A stretch of 64,000 nt of DNA from Pedobacter soli (GTDB taxonomy: Bacteria > Bacteroidota > Bacteroidia > Sphingobacteriales > Sphingobacteriaceae): NCBI RefSeq assembly GCF_900101435.1, contig NZ_FMZH01000013.1:62001-126000 (forward strand), read 5' to 3'. Below, in pieces: positions 17,031-26,411 of the stretch. How positions within the stretch are numbered: the stretch's first letter is position 1; the number at the start of each line of letters is the position of its first letter. The notes beneath the pieces were generated by a model, which did not search any database, was not told the origin of the DNA, and saw only the letters and a program-made list of their open reading frames with translations. The position numbers and the translations under genes were made by a program.

Positions 17031-17560
17031 ATCATTGTTTGGACAGAAACAAAGCAGATATCAGAAATGAGTTTTGATATTGTAAAAACGCTTTAGCCCT
17101 GAAGAATATAAATGGGCCTTGTTAATTTTTTTTTCTGTTAACAAGGTCTCCTCGAGCTCAAAGAACCCGGGATATTTCAGTCGGCTGGAGATTTATTGCC
17201 CTTATGGGGCACTGTCCAGCCTGGAAATGATCAGGAATCGCTTAGGGCGGGATTTAATCAGAGAATTCCCTGGTTGCGCACAATGAATCAAAATGAGGTC
17301 GTAAATTAGACGCACATAGGCTTCTTTGCATTCCAAAATTTTATTGTTCTTTTCGGATTATTCCAGCAAGGTTATCAGCTCATAATCTTTCAATCACTTT
17401 TACCCGGCTGGTATATGTGGGTGGATAAACCGAAGCCAATGGATCCCTTTTCGCCAAAAATATTTTACTTATGGGGCGTTATTTATTAAAGACCTTATAG
17501 ATGAGTTATTGATTGGTCAGAAGGGGGCAAATAAGTTGGTTTTGTCCAGTATATTGGCTA
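17031..17560. other. Decayed stretch before the IS21-like end
   Basis: No intact gene. Short protein-like fragments on the minus strand around 17270-17380 suggest decayed coding sequence, but no family could be named. Confidence 0.4.
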
Positions 17561-17619
17561 TTTCGGCAAAAGTGGCCGCGCGTTTCGCGTTTAAGCTGTC
17601 TCCCTATTTCGCTGCATTG
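17561..17619. repeat. IS21-like terminal repeat relic, copy A
   Basis: The segment opens TTTCGGCAAAAGTGGCCGCG and continues with further TTTCGC units. It aligns with 63100-63158 at roughly 80 percent over 59 bp, including the shared 16-mer TGGCCGCGCGTTTCGC. Ends with repeated TTTCGG and GGCC units of this kind are typical of Bacteroidota IS21-family elements. No istA or istB gene is present. Confidence 0.6.
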
Positions 17620-17687
17620 AAATACGCATCATCGTACAGATTGCAGGCGACACAATAACAATACATGATAATAGTGATATTTATAAT

Positions 17688-18050
17688 CTAGCCCATTAAT
17701 GCAGAGGCGCGTGTAAGCAGATCATCAACATCAAATGGCTTGTGCATAAATTCGTCTGCTCCACATTCCCTCGCTAGGATATTTCCGTTCGATTCTGCTG
17801 ACATGAGTAAAATAGGCGTTTTATTATCCGGGTATTTCAATTTGAATATTCGGCATAACTCATTGCCATTATATCTTGATCCCAGCAACCTGATATCCAT
17901 GATAATCAAATCAAATTTTTGTTCACAAATATATTCGGGATCTGGGGCGATGTTGAGTATTGTAGTGTGATAATCTTTTAATTCAAAGATTAACTGAAAG
18001 ATTTCGCTAATTTCCTTATCATCCTCAATGACGAGTATGTGTTTTTCCAT
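17688..18050 (-). CDS. Stand-alone CheY-like response regulator
   Basis: A 120-residue single receiver domain: LVIEDDKE (acidic pocket), LIIMDIRLLG (phosphorylated Asp near residue 52), LMSAES (switch Ser) and HKPFDVDDLL (Lys). There is no output domain and no kinase next to it. Partners could be the orphan PAS kinases at 31150 or 59507, but the distance gives no proof. Single receivers of this type are common in Sphingobacteriaceae. Confidence 0.9.
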   Translation of the reverse strand: MEKHILVIEDDKEISEIFQLIFELKDYHTTILNIAPDPEYICEQKFDLIIMDIRLLGSRYNGNELCRIFKLKYPDNKTPILLMSAESNGNILARECGADEFMHKPFDVDDLLTRASALMG

Positions 18051-18727
18051 CGTTTATCTATAGGGTGATTCCAATACGGTCACAGCGATCAAACTCGATG
18101 GCGATAAGAGTATCTAATGGTGTAAACGCATATTCGGTAGAAAAGTTTTAAATAAAATATTAATAACGTAGATGTAGAAGACAATTGTAGTTGAATAGCT
18201 ACTTTAAAAACACGTAATCACCGGATTTTAAAGATCGTTAACTAAGCACATCTCTTGCTAAGGGTTAAAATGGATATTGATACGACCTTAAACCGTCCGA
18301 AATCGAAATGATTGAATCTTGTAATGATTTTGACAGGGCAAGATGCAAGCTAATTATTCCCCCTCCGACACCGGTTATTTTATGGTAAAAAACTAGCAGC
18401 CTATGGTTTCCATGCCTTATCTGAACTAAAGTGAACTGGCCGGTTTAGCAAAGCTATCAGTTTAGATTTCTCAATTGCCGTTTTGCTATGCTAGGTTAGA
18501 CTCAACTCTGGAGCAGTGTTTTATTAAAGCTACACGTGTAAAATTAAACAAGTACTTTGTCAGCGATCATGCTAACTAACGCACACCTAATTAGGGTATT
18601 CCTATTTTGTTTATTATTAAATTATTGATAAATAGCATTTTATGTTTTTGTTTGTTTTTTGTTGTTCCATCTCAAATCTGTCCTTAGTCACTATTTCGTA
18701 ATTGGGCTTATAACAACAAAGACAACA
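18051..18727. other. Intergenic stretch
   Basis: No gene or structured RNA is recognised. The last 100 bp are T-rich and probably contain the promoter of the fasciclin gene. Confidence 0.45.
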
Positions 18728-19294
18728 ATGAAAAAACTTTTCTCAACCGCATTTGCCCTAGTAGCTATCGCACTTGCAACGAATACCACCGTTTTCGCAC
18801 AAGCTGAAAAAGGAACCAAAATGGTAGGTGGGGCAGCCATGTATCCTTCAAAGGACATCGTTGACAATGCCGTTAACTCGAAAGACCACACCACACTGGT
18901 TGCCGCAGTGAAGGCAGCGGGGCTGGTTGAAACCTTAAAAGGAAAGGGCCCTTTCACGGTTTTTGCGCCAACCAATAGCGCGTTTGATAAGTTGCCTGCC
19001 GGCACCGTAGACAACCTGATAAAACCGGAAAACAAAGCTAGCTTAACTAAAATTCTGACTTACCATGTCCTGGCAGGTAAAATGGATAGCAAAATGATCG
19101 CAGCTGCCATCAAAAAAGGTAAAGGCAAAGCTGAAATGACAACTGTAGAAGGCGGAAAGCTTTGGGCCTGGATGCAAGGTGGTAAACTGGTACTACAAGA
19201 TGAAAAAGGCGGAAAAAGCACAGTGAGCATTGCTGACGTCTATCAGAAAAATGGCGTCATTCATGTAGTGGATACGGTTTTAATGCCAAAATAA
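18728..19294 (+). CDS. Secreted fasciclin-domain protein
   Basis: A 188-residue exported protein. ATG 18728 gives a clean signal peptide (MKKLFSTAFALVAIALATNT ending VFAQA); the open frame upstream has no such character. One fasciclin (FAS1) domain follows: DHTTLVAAVKAAGLVETLKG, GPFTVFAPTNSAFDKLPAGT, LTYHVLAGKM and the end NGVIHVVDTVLMPK. FAS1 proteins mediate adhesion or surface interactions. A terminator follows and the ECF sigma factor gene lies downstream, a pairing often seen in Bacteroidota, so the sigma factor may control it. Confidence 0.93.
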   Translation: MKKLFSTAFALVAIALATNTTVFAQAEKGTKMVGGAAMYPSKDIVDNAVNSKDHTTLVAAVKAAGLVETLKGKGPFTVFAPTNSAFDKLPAGTVDNLIKPENKASLTKILTYHVLAGKMDSKMIAAAIKKGKGKAEMTTVEGGKLWAWMQGGKLVLQDEKGGKSTVSIADVYQKNGVIHVVDTVLMPK

Positions 19295-19310
19295 TTGCTG
19301 AAAAATAATT

Positions 19311-19341
19311 AGTGCCCGCCAAAGGGCACTGATTATTTTTT
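19311..19341 (+). terminator. Terminator of the fasciclin gene
   Basis: AGTGCCC and GGGCACT pair around the loop GCCAAA, followed by a T-rich run with six Ts, 16 bp after the stop. Confidence 0.82.
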
Positions 19342-19410
19342 GCAATAGACAATCAACCGACCAAATATCCATCCCGGTCAGCGAAGCTCACCTAAGCCCT
19401 CACAAGAACC

Positions 19411-20010
19411 ATGAAAACACGTATACTTTGCCATCCTTCATCCAAACACCTGAACGAACAAGAGCTTACCCACGCCCTCATCAGCGGAGATGAGCAGGCC
19501 TTTAGAAAACTTTATAAAATGTATTCAGCCACCCTACTGGGGGTTATCATCAAAATCGTGATTCAAAAGGAAATAGCAGAAGATTTGTTGCAGGATTGTT
19601 TTGTTAAGATCAGTAAAAGTATTGTTCACTACGATCAGGCCAAGGGCAGGCTTTTTACCTGGATGCTTAATATTGCAAGGAATATCGCTATCGACCATAT
19701 CAGACTGGTATCTTCAAGAAACGGCAAAAAAACCTTCGAACTGGATGATGTCCGGAGCGAGATCATCAACAAACCAGCTGAACATTTTAACATCGATACC
19801 ATAGGTTTAAAAAAGCTTATCGATCAACTTTGCATAAAACACCGCGAAATGATCCATCTGGCATATTTCCAGGGATATACCCATGCTGAAATTGCAGACT
19901 TGCTACAAATGCCTTTGGGAAGCGTGAAGACAGCCATACGGCTGGCTATTGTCGCTCTACGAAAAAGATTCTGTTTTGAAAACGGAAGCGACTTTGCTCT
20001 AAGTGCATAA
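19411..20010 (+). CDS. ECF-type RNA polymerase sigma factor
   Basis: A 199-residue sigma-70 family factor. Region 2 shows DEQAFRKLYKMYSATLLGVI and DLLQDCFVKISKSI with FTWMLNIARNIAIDHIR. Region 4 shows the helix-turn-helix YTHAEIADLLQMPLGSVKTA. Members with a nearby fasciclin gene usually have an anti-sigma gene directly downstream; here the following DNA is a peroxiredoxin relic, so the regulator is missing or elsewhere. ATG 19411 is supported by the MKTR opening; the first 12 residues are outside the conserved domain. Confidence 0.92.
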   Translation: MKTRILCHPSSKHLNEQELTHALISGDEQAFRKLYKMYSATLLGVIIKIVIQKEIAEDLLQDCFVKISKSIVHYDQAKGRLFTWMLNIARNIAIDHIRLVSSRNGKKTFELDDVRSEIINKPAEHFNIDTIGLKKLIDQLCIKHREMIHLAYFQGYTHAEIADLLQMPLGSVKTAIRLAIVALRKRFCFENGSDFALSA

Positions 20011-20018
20011 CATATAAA

Positions 20019-20180
20019 GGTTATGGGATTGATTTGGAAGCAAATAACGGCAATGCCCGACATACGCTTCCTGTTCCTGCGACCTATATCATAGATCGGT
20101 CAGGAAAGATCAAGTTTGTGCATTTTGATCCCAATTATAAAAAAGGAGCATCCATCGGGATGTTGCTGACAAAGTTATAG
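20019..20180 (+). pseudogene. Peroxiredoxin (AhpC/TSA) C-terminal relic
   Basis: A 53-codon fragment ending TAG 20178-20180 reads GIDLEANNGNARHTLPVPAT, YIIDRSGKIKFVHFDPNYKK and LLTKL. This is the C-terminal third of an AhpC/TSA-type peroxiredoxin of Bacteroidota, with the PVPATYIIDRSG strand. The N-terminal thioredoxin fold with the peroxidatic cysteine is gone, so the product cannot be active. The junction falls directly after the sigma factor stop, marking a deletion or recombination boundary. Confidence 0.8.
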
Positions 20181-20261
20181 TCTCAGAGTAGGCCCCCCTT
20201 TTTTTGAAATAACTTCTTTGACAGGGAGCCTGTACTGGATGGACAGCGGTGAACCGATCCC

Positions 20262-20831
20262 TTATTTCCTTGCCGCTTTTGGTGCCAAGGTCAAAAACAT
20301 CCGTTTTCCTTCCAATTTAGGGAATAACTCTACCTTGCCTACTTCTTCCAGGCTTTGAGCAAATTTCAAAAGCAGAATTTCGCCCCGGTCTTTATAAACA
20401 ATCGAGCGTCCCTTGAAATGGACAAAGGCTCGAACCTTTTCTCCGCTTTCCAGAAATGAAACTGCGTGTTTGAGTTTAAACTGAAAATCGTGATCATCGG
20501 TATTTGGGCCGAAACGTATATCTTTGATTATGGTCTGCTTAGCCTTACTTTTAATCTCTTTTTGCTTTTTTTTCTGTTCATAAAGAAATTTGCTGTAGTC
20601 GATGATGCGGCAAACGGGTGGGATGGCTTTCGGGGAAATTTCAACCAGATCTAAATCCAGTTCTTTAGCCATTTTAAGTGCTTCTGGGAGCGGGTAAATA
20701 TTTGTCTCAACGTTTTCTCCCGTTAAACGTACCTCAGCAGAGGTGATAAACTCGTTTACCTTATGTTCTGCTTCTTTTTTTCTGAAGGGTAAGCGTGGTC
20801 CCCTGTAAAATCCTGCTTTTTTTAATGCCAA
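20262..20831 (-). CDS. infC: Translation initiation factor IF-3, probable second copy
   Basis: A complete 189-residue IF-3. The N-terminal domain has the conserved EVRLTGENVETNIYPLPEAL and LDLVEISPKAIPPVCRIIDY with SKFLYEQKKKQKE, the C-terminal domain IRFGPNTDDHDFQFKLKHAV and FHFKGR-type motif VHFKGRSIVYKDRG. IF-3 binds the 30S subunit and proofreads initiation. The gene stands alone: thrS, rpmI and rplT, its usual neighbours, are absent, and its surroundings are relics and accessory genes. I infer a paralogue acquired or duplicated beside the chromosomal copy. The basic start MALKKAGFYRGPRLPFRKKE is unlike the usual one. Confidence 0.93.
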   Translation of the reverse strand: MALKKAGFYRGPRLPFRKKEAEHKVNEFITSAEVRLTGENVETNIYPLPEALKMAKELDLDLVEISPKAIPPVCRIIDYSKFLYEQKKKQKEIKSKAKQTIIKDIRFGPNTDDHDFQFKLKHAVSFLESGEKVRAFVHFKGRSIVYKDRGEILLLKFAQSLEEVGKVELFPKLEGKRMFLTLAPKAARK

Positions 20832-21023
20832 ATTTGATAAGTTTTAATGAAAATTCAGTTATTTGGAGCGTTTATTCTAGATGATTGAGATAATATACCT
20901 TTAAAATCGGATAATTCCAAACGTATCGCCAAATCCTTACTTAATAATTACGCTTACGCTAAAGGTGTTTTGATTAGGTGTCAATCAATATTTTGAGAAA
21001 GGTTAGTTCTATTCTATCCTTCT

Positions 21024-21317
21024 TTAGCTTGCCGTAATTTCAGTCGTCACTTTATTTTCGGTTCTTAGCGCTTCATAGGTAATCAGTATAAAACCGGATA
21101 GCAGAAGGACCGTTGCCAAAATTTGCAATATCTTTTCTGTGCCTTTGGTGTTTATCATTCTATCTGAGCAGGTAAACTCACCTATCCCGGTGAGTTTCCG
21201 CCGTTTGTTTCGCCGCCAGAGCGCGAAGATGAAAATAAAGGTTCCGAAGATCAAGGCTAAAACACCGATAATCAATGGCATTGTTGTAAAATTAAGGGTT
21301 TCCTGTGTTTCTATCAT
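21024..21317 (-). CDS. Small membrane protein, 97 aa
   Basis: Two hydrophobic segments (about residues 14-34, MPLIIGVLALIFGTFIFIFA, and 66-84, ILATVLLLSGFILITYEAL) flank a basic loop with RRNKRRKLTGIGEFTCSDRM. No family is recognised. It is a single gene between infC and the efflux operon. Confidence 0.55.
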   Translation of the reverse strand: MIETQETLNFTTMPLIIGVLALIFGTFIFIFALWRRNKRRKLTGIGEFTCSDRMINTKGTEKILQILATVLLLSGFILITYEALRTENKVTTEITAS

Positions 21318-21475
21318 ATAAAATAGACGATTAGGAAGCTAAAAAGTTTAAAATTTATTTTTTTTAGCATTTATATTAAAGGATTAATTTGATGTGAACC
21401 TGATTTTGAAAAATGTTTTTTCTTATATTGTTTTAATGCTGTTTTTTCTAAAAAAGCTTTAAGTTTCACATCTGT

Positions 21476-21493
21476 TACAGTAATGTTACTGTA
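21476..21493. promoter_or_regulatory. Palindromic operator before the efflux operon
   Basis: TACAGTAATGTTACTGTA is a perfect 8-bp inverted repeat around TG. It lies immediately upstream of the -7 box at 21511, at the position where a TetR- or MarR-type repressor would block the promoter. No regulator gene of this type is present nearby. Confidence 0.65.
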
Positions 21494-21510
21494 TTTTATG
21501 CCTGGATTTG

Positions 21511-21518
21511 TAGTTTTG
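21511..21518 (+). promoter_or_regulatory. Bacteroidota -7 box
   Basis: TAGTTTTG matches the TAnnTTTG consensus of the Bacteroidota housekeeping sigma factor. Transcription would start about 21524, just before the ORF at 21539. Confidence 0.55.
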
Positions 21519-21538
21519 CACCAAATCAGTGTGCACCA

Positions 21539-21943
21539 ATGGTAAGAACAAGAGAAGATTCTTTTTTTAAAATCCGCTCTGCTGTTCCGGAACATTTTCC
21601 GTTACTGCTATTGCTTCTGCTGGCTTCCTTTTTTTTACGTTCTTCCCATCTAACCGGGGAACTGGTCCAGGGGGTTTCCTCTATTTCGATAAAGTTTACC
21701 AGTATTATGAGCCCCTTTTCAGGGGAGGACCACGAGCGAGCTTCGTTGGCCGCGGTAGATCAGAAGCAGCCAAAATTCCGTAAGAAATTTCAGCACCTCA
21801 ATGATGCTGCCAGCGACCTTCAGCCGTTCCAAAAGCGCCTGGAGATTCGCTACCATCTTCCTGTTTCAACCCCACCGGGTTATGAAACGCCACATTTCTT
21901 TTGCGGGCAACACGCCTTCTTATACAGACTGACCTATTTCTGA
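21539..21943 (+). CDS. Hypothetical protein leading the efflux operon
   Basis: A 134-codon frame with ATG about 15 bp after the predicted transcription start. It has one hydrophobic stretch (FPLLLLLLLASFFLRSS), followed by a basic hydrophilic tail. No family is recognised and the composition is not very protein-like. It may be a leader ORF or a chance frame in a long untranslated leader. Confidence 0.35.
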   Translation: MVRTREDSFFKIRSAVPEHFPLLLLLLLASFFLRSSHLTGELVQGVSSISIKFTSIMSPFSGEDHERASLAAVDQKQPKFRKKFQHLNDAASDLQPFQKRLEIRYHLPVSTPPGYETPHFFCGQHAFLYRLTYF

Positions 21944-21954
21944 TTTTCCCCGAT

Positions 21955-21980
21955 TGTAATCCGCAGTTACCCGGATTACA
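21955..21980. promoter_or_regulatory. Inverted repeat in the efflux operon leader
   Basis: TGTAATCCG and CGGATTACA form a perfect 9-bp hairpin or operator half-site pair with an 8-base spacer, 100 bp before the membrane fusion protein gene. It may attenuate transcription or bind a regulator. Confidence 0.5.
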
Positions 21981-22079
21981 GATTACTTGTTGGAAAAAAA
22001 AACATATCAGATAGGTAGCAGTGTACTAACTTATAGTTGTGGCCACTGCTTTAGATAAAGAAATAAGGAAAACACACAG

Positions 22080-23198
22080 ATGAAATTTAAATGGATGGCG
22101 ATCCCGATCCTTGCTGCCGCAATGCAGGCATGTACAGGGGGGACGGCCCAGAAAAAAGATAACGAGATTGCCGAGATACCGGTGTTAAAGCTAAGCCAGC
22201 AGGATACTTCACTTTCCTTTGACTACGTAGCCGATATTCAGGCCTACAAGAATGTGGACATCAGATCCAGGATACACGGCTTTATCGACAAAGTTATGGT
22301 AGATGAGGGAGAAAAGGTTCATAAAGGACAGCTACTCTTTCAGTTAAATGACCGGGAACATGTAATTGCACTTAATAAAGCGAAGGCGAACCTGGCCAGC
22401 GCACTATCTGCTGCCAGTATAGCCCAGGTTGAACTGGAAAGGATTACTACGCTTGTAGATAAAAAAGTGATCTCTCCTTCTGAACTCTCGCTCGGAAAGG
22501 CAAGGTTCTCGGAGGCTGAAGCGCAGATCAAAACGGCAAAGGCGATGATTGATGATGCCAACCAGAAGCTTTCCTATTCCCGCATTCGATCTCCTTTCGA
22601 TGGGACCATAGACCGTATCCCTTTGAAAGCCGGGAGCCTGATTGATGAGGGCGCACTGCTCACCACCATATCTGATACAAAAGAGATGTATGCCTATTTT
22701 GAGATCTCTGAAAATGAGTACCTGCAGTTTACGCGTAATGGAAAAGGAGGTTTTGAGCAGAACAAAGCTGTAAAGCTTATCCTATCGGATGGGTCAGCCT
22801 ACCCGGTAAAAGGAAAGATACAAACGCACGAAAATGCTTTCTCGGGGAATACCGGATCAATTGCCTTCAGGGCAGTTTTCGCTAACCCGAAAAATATTTT
22901 AAAGCATGGCGCCTCTGGAAAAGTGGAGCTGGAATCTAAACTCGCAGGTAGTATTCTCATTCCCCAGAAGTCCGTATTTGAAATCCAGGACAAAAATTAC
23001 GTTTTCGTAGTGGGTAAAGGTAATATGGTTAGAATGAAAAGTTTCGTGCCCAAATTACGTCTGCCAGGTTTTTTTGTCTGCGCAAGTGGCCTTGATGCAG
23101 GTGAGACCATTGTTTATGAAGGTATACAGAACATCCGAGATGGCGCTGTCATCAAACCGGTGTATACCTCGGACAAATCTTTGCTTGCCAAAAAGTAA
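22080..23198 (+). CDS. RND efflux membrane fusion lipoprotein
   Basis: A 372-residue periplasmic adaptor linking the RND pump to its outer-membrane channel. It has a lipoprotein-type start (MQAC with Cys near residue 18), the lipoyl half-motifs (VDIRSRIHGFIDKVMVDEGE and YSRIRSPFDGTIDRIPLKAG), an alpha-hairpin between them and a beta-barrel domain. It is the first recognisable gene of a three-gene operon with the pump at 23273 and the channel at 26412. The long leader upstream contains a palindromic operator. Substrates are presumably hydrophobic drugs or similar compounds, but this cannot be read from sequence. Confidence 0.94.
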   Translation: MKFKWMAIPILAAAMQACTGGTAQKKDNEIAEIPVLKLSQQDTSLSFDYVADIQAYKNVDIRSRIHGFIDKVMVDEGEKVHKGQLLFQLNDREHVIALNKAKANLASALSAASIAQVELERITTLVDKKVISPSELSLGKARFSEAEAQIKTAKAMIDDANQKLSYSRIRSPFDGTIDRIPLKAGSLIDEGALLTTISDTKEMYAYFEISENEYLQFTRNGKGGFEQNKAVKLILSDGSAYPVKGKIQTHENAFSGNTGSIAFRAVFANPKNILKHGASGKVELESKLAGSILIPQKSVFEIQDKNYVFVVGKGNMVRMKSFVPKLRLPGFFVCASGLDAGETIVYEGIQNIRDGAVIKPVYTSDKSLLAKK

Positions 23199-23272
23199 TT
23201 CTTTTTTTCATTTTCCCATTCCTCCTGCGGAAAATTTTTCCGGCGGAATAGGATTGCTATAACCCAAAATAA

Positions 23273-26200
23273 ATGGTTGAGACCTTCATTAGAAGACCAG
23301 TGCTTTCACTGGTTATTTCACTTATATTGATCTTATTGGGCATCCTGGCCCTCTTTAAGCTCCCGATTACTCAGTTTCCGGATATTGTTCCACCCTCTGT
23401 GGTGGTAACGGCAAACTACAACGGCGCCAATGCGGAAGTTTGTGCCAAGGCTGTTGCAACGCCTCTTGAACGTGCAATTAACGGCGTTCCTGGAATGACC
23501 TATATGAATACGGTCAGCAGCAATAACGGAGTGACCTTAGTTCAGGTATTTTTTAACGTCGGCACTGATCCCGATCAGGCGGCGGTGAATGTGCAGAACC
23601 GGGTAACTACAGTTCTCGATGAGCTTCCCGAGGAGGTGATAAAGGCTGGTGTAACCACTGAAAAAGAGGTAAACAGTATGCTACTTTACTTAAATATCAC
23701 CAGTAGCGATAAGGAAATGAACGAGGAGTTCATTTATAATTTTGCGGATATCAATGTACTGCAGGAACTCAAAAGGATAGATGGGGTAGGTTTTGTAGAA
23801 ATTATGGGTGCCAGGGATTACTCGATGAGAGTATGGCTGAAACCCGACCGGATGCACTCATATAATATTTCTGCAGAAGAGGTCATCGATAAGATGCGTA
23901 AGCAGAATATTGAGGCAGCGCCTGGTGTGGCAGGCGAGAATTCCGGGAAAGGCAAAGAAGTAAAACAGTATGTGCTGCGGTATACAGGTAAGTTCAACAA
24001 TAAAGAGGACTATGAGAATCTGGTTCTCCGTGCTGAGCGGAACGGGGCCCTTGTGAGGCTAAAAGATATCGCGGATCTGGAATTCGGAACAGTCAGCTAT
24101 GATATGGTTTCCAAAACTGATGGCAAACCTTCCGCCTCGATTATGATCAAGCAGCGGCCTGGCTCAAATGCCAGTGAGGTAATAGAAAACATTAAGTCAA
24201 AAATGGCTGAACTTAAAGCCACCAGTTTTCCGCCCGGGATGGAATATAATTATGCATATGATGTTTCCCGCTTCCTTGACGCAAGTATCCACGAGGTTTT
24301 AAGGACGCTTTTGGAAGCTTTCATACTGGTATTCATCGTTGTATTTATTTTTCTTCAGGATTTCAGGAGCACACTGATTCCCGCCCTTGCAGTTCCTGTA
24401 GCCCTTATAAGTACCCTTGCCTTCCTTCAGGTCATGGGTTTTTCCATCAATATTTTAACGCTATTTGCGCTCGTACTGGCCATTGGCATAGTAGTAGATA
24501 ATGCGATTGTTGTAGTCGAGGCGGTTCATGTGAAAATGAGCGAAGAACACCTGCCGCCTATGGAAGCCACGATCGCCGCGATGAAAGAAATCAGTGGGGC
24601 TATAATTGCCATTACCCTGGTGATGTCGGCGGTATTTATTCCTGTAGCCTTTCTTTCCGGGCCTGTTGGGGTGTTTTACCGTCAGTTTTCCCTTACCCTG
24701 GCTATTTCTATTGTCATATCGGGCATTAATGCTTTAACGCTGACACCCGCGCTCTGCGCATTGATGTTGAAGCATGGTACCCAGGGAGTGAAAAAGGGAT
24801 TACTTCAGCGCTTTTTTGATCTATTCAATAAAGGTTATGATAAAACCGAGAAAAAGTTTGGGCGTCTGGTCAGGTTAATCATTTCCCGCAGGCTGGCCAC
24901 TATTGGGCTACTGCTGCTTTTCATTTTCCTGAGTTGGCTGGGCTCGAGCATTCTTCCTTCCGGATTTATTCCAACTGAGGATCAGGGGATGATCTATGTG
25001 AATGTAACAACCCCACCGGGCTCTACTGTAGAACGGACCGAACAGGTTCTCGATCAGATTGAGCGGGTGACAAGCAGTTTCCGGTCCGTTGAAAACGTCA
25101 GTACCCTGGCTGGCTATAGTCTGATGAGCGATATTACTGGCGCTTCCTATGGAATGGCAATGATCAATCTTACGGCATGGAACGGTCGAAAGGAAAGTGT
25201 CGATGAGCTTATTTCATCGCTTAAAGCCAAAACCCGTGCGATCAGTGATGCTTCTATTGAATTCTTTTCTCCACCGACTGTTCCAGGCTTTGGTAATGCC
25301 AGCGGTTTTGAGCTTAGGCTGCTGGATAAAAACAAGAGTGAGGATATGGGTAAAACGGCGAAGGTGACCAATGACTTCCTTGCCGAACTCCGTAAAAGCA
25401 GCGCTATTTCAGGTGCATTCACCAGTTTTGATCCTAATTTTCCGCAATATATGATCCATGTCGACCAGGATATGGCTGCACAGAAGGGGGTTACCGTTGA
25501 GAACGCGATGGGTACACTACAGACCCTTGTTGGAAGTTACTATGCCACCAACTTCATCCGGTTTGGCCAGATGTACAAAGTTATGCTCCAGGCCTATCCC
25601 CAATACCGGGGTAAGCCTACCGACTTGTTAAAACTTTATGTCAAAAATGACCGTGGTGAAATGATACCCTATTCTGCCTTTATTACCATGGAAAGGGTGT
25701 ATGGACCTGAGCAGATCAACAGGTATAATATGTACCCTTCGGCGATGATCAATGGGGATGCGGCAGCGGGATTCAGCAGCAGTGATGCCATTGCGGCGGT
25801 CGAAAAAGCCGCCAGGGAAAAGCTCCCCCGCGGTTTTAGTATCGAATGGTCCGGAATGACAAGGGAGCAGATCCTTTCGGGAAACCAGGCGATTTATATT
25901 TTCATCATCTGCCTGATATTCGTTTACCTCATTTTAGCTGCGCAGTATGAAAGCTTTCTATTGCCGCTGCCTGTCCTGCTCTCGCTTCCTGCCGGAATTG
26001 CCGGTGCATTTTTTACCCTCAAACTGGCAGGTTTGGAGAACAATATCTATGCCCAGGTGGCGTTGGTTATGCTTATCGGACTGCTTGGAAAAAATGCGAT
26101 TTTGATTATCGAGTTCGCAGAGCAAAAACGCAAAGCCGGCTTTTCGGTTGCAAAAGCGGCAGCTATGGGGGCCGTATCACGTTTACGTCCTATACTGATG

Positions 26201-26410
26201 ACTTCCTTTGCCTTTATCGCAGGCCTGATTCCACTCTGCATAGCCGCCGGCGCTGGAGCGGTCGGGAACCGTTCCATTGGTATGACCGCCGTCGGAGGGA
26301 TGTTCATCGGTACCCTCTTTGGCGTACTGGTGATACCGGGGCTCTATGCGTTATTTTCAGTCCAAAAGAAAAAGCAGGTAGATAAAAGTTCCACGCTTAA
26401 AACAAATTGA
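23273..26410 (+). CDS. RND-family efflux pump, HAE1 type (AcrB-like)
   Basis: A full-length 1045-residue inner-membrane proton-driven pump. It has the first membrane segment FIRRPVLSLVISLILILLGI, the FPDIVPPSVVV porter motif, TM4 AIGIVVDNAIVVVEAVHVKM (proton-relay Asp kept, the second Asp is Asn as in many homologues), and TM10 GLLGKNAILIIEFAEQK with the key Lys. The second half is intact through SRLRPILMTSFAFIAGLIPL. The channel gene starts at the base after its stop codon, so the operon is tight. The HAE1 class exports amphiphilic drugs rather than metal ions. Confidence 0.96.
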   Translation: MVETFIRRPVLSLVISLILILLGILALFKLPITQFPDIVPPSVVVTANYNGANAEVCAKAVATPLERAINGVPGMTYMNTVSSNNGVTLVQVFFNVGTDPDQAAVNVQNRVTTVLDELPEEVIKAGVTTEKEVNSMLLYLNITSSDKEMNEEFIYNFADINVLQELKRIDGVGFVEIMGARDYSMRVWLKPDRMHSYNISAEEVIDKMRKQNIEAAPGVAGENSGKGKEVKQYVLRYTGKFNNKEDYENLVLRAERNGALVRLKDIADLEFGTVSYDMVSKTDGKPSASIMIKQRPGSNASEVIENIKSKMAELKATSFPPGMEYNYAYDVSRFLDASIHEVLRTLLEAFILVFIVVFIFLQDFRSTLIPALAVPVALISTLAFLQVMGFSINILTLFALVLAIGIVVDNAIVVVEAVHVKMSEEHLPPMEATIAAMKEISGAIIAITLVMSAVFIPVAFLSGPVGVFYRQFSLTLAISIVISGINALTLTPALCALMLKHGTQGVKKGLLQRFFDLFNKGYDKTEKKFGRLVRLIISRRLATIGLLLLFIFLSWLGSSILPSGFIPTEDQGMIYVNVTTPPGSTVERTEQVLDQIERVTSSFRSVENVSTLAGYSLMSDITGASYGMAMINLTAWNGRKESVDELISSLKAKTRAISDASIEFFSPPTVPGFGNASGFELRLLDKNKSEDMGKTAKVTNDFLAELRKSSAISGAFTSFDPNFPQYMIHVDQDMAAQKGVTVENAMGTLQTLVGSYYATNFIRFGQMYKVMLQAYPQYRGKPTDLLKLYVKNDRGEMIPYSAFITMERVYGPEQINRYNMYPSAMINGDAAAGFSSSDAIAAVEKAAREKLPRGFSIEWSGMTREQILSGNQAIYIFIICLIFVYLILAAQYESFLLPLPVLLSLPAGIAGAFFTLKLAGLENNIYAQVALVMLIGLLGKNAILIIEFAEQKRKAGFSVAKAAAMGAVSRLRPILMTSFAFIAGLIPLCIAAGAGAVGNRSIGMTAVGGMFIGTLFGVLVIPGLYALFSVQKKKQVDKSSTLKTN

Positions 26411-26411
26411 A

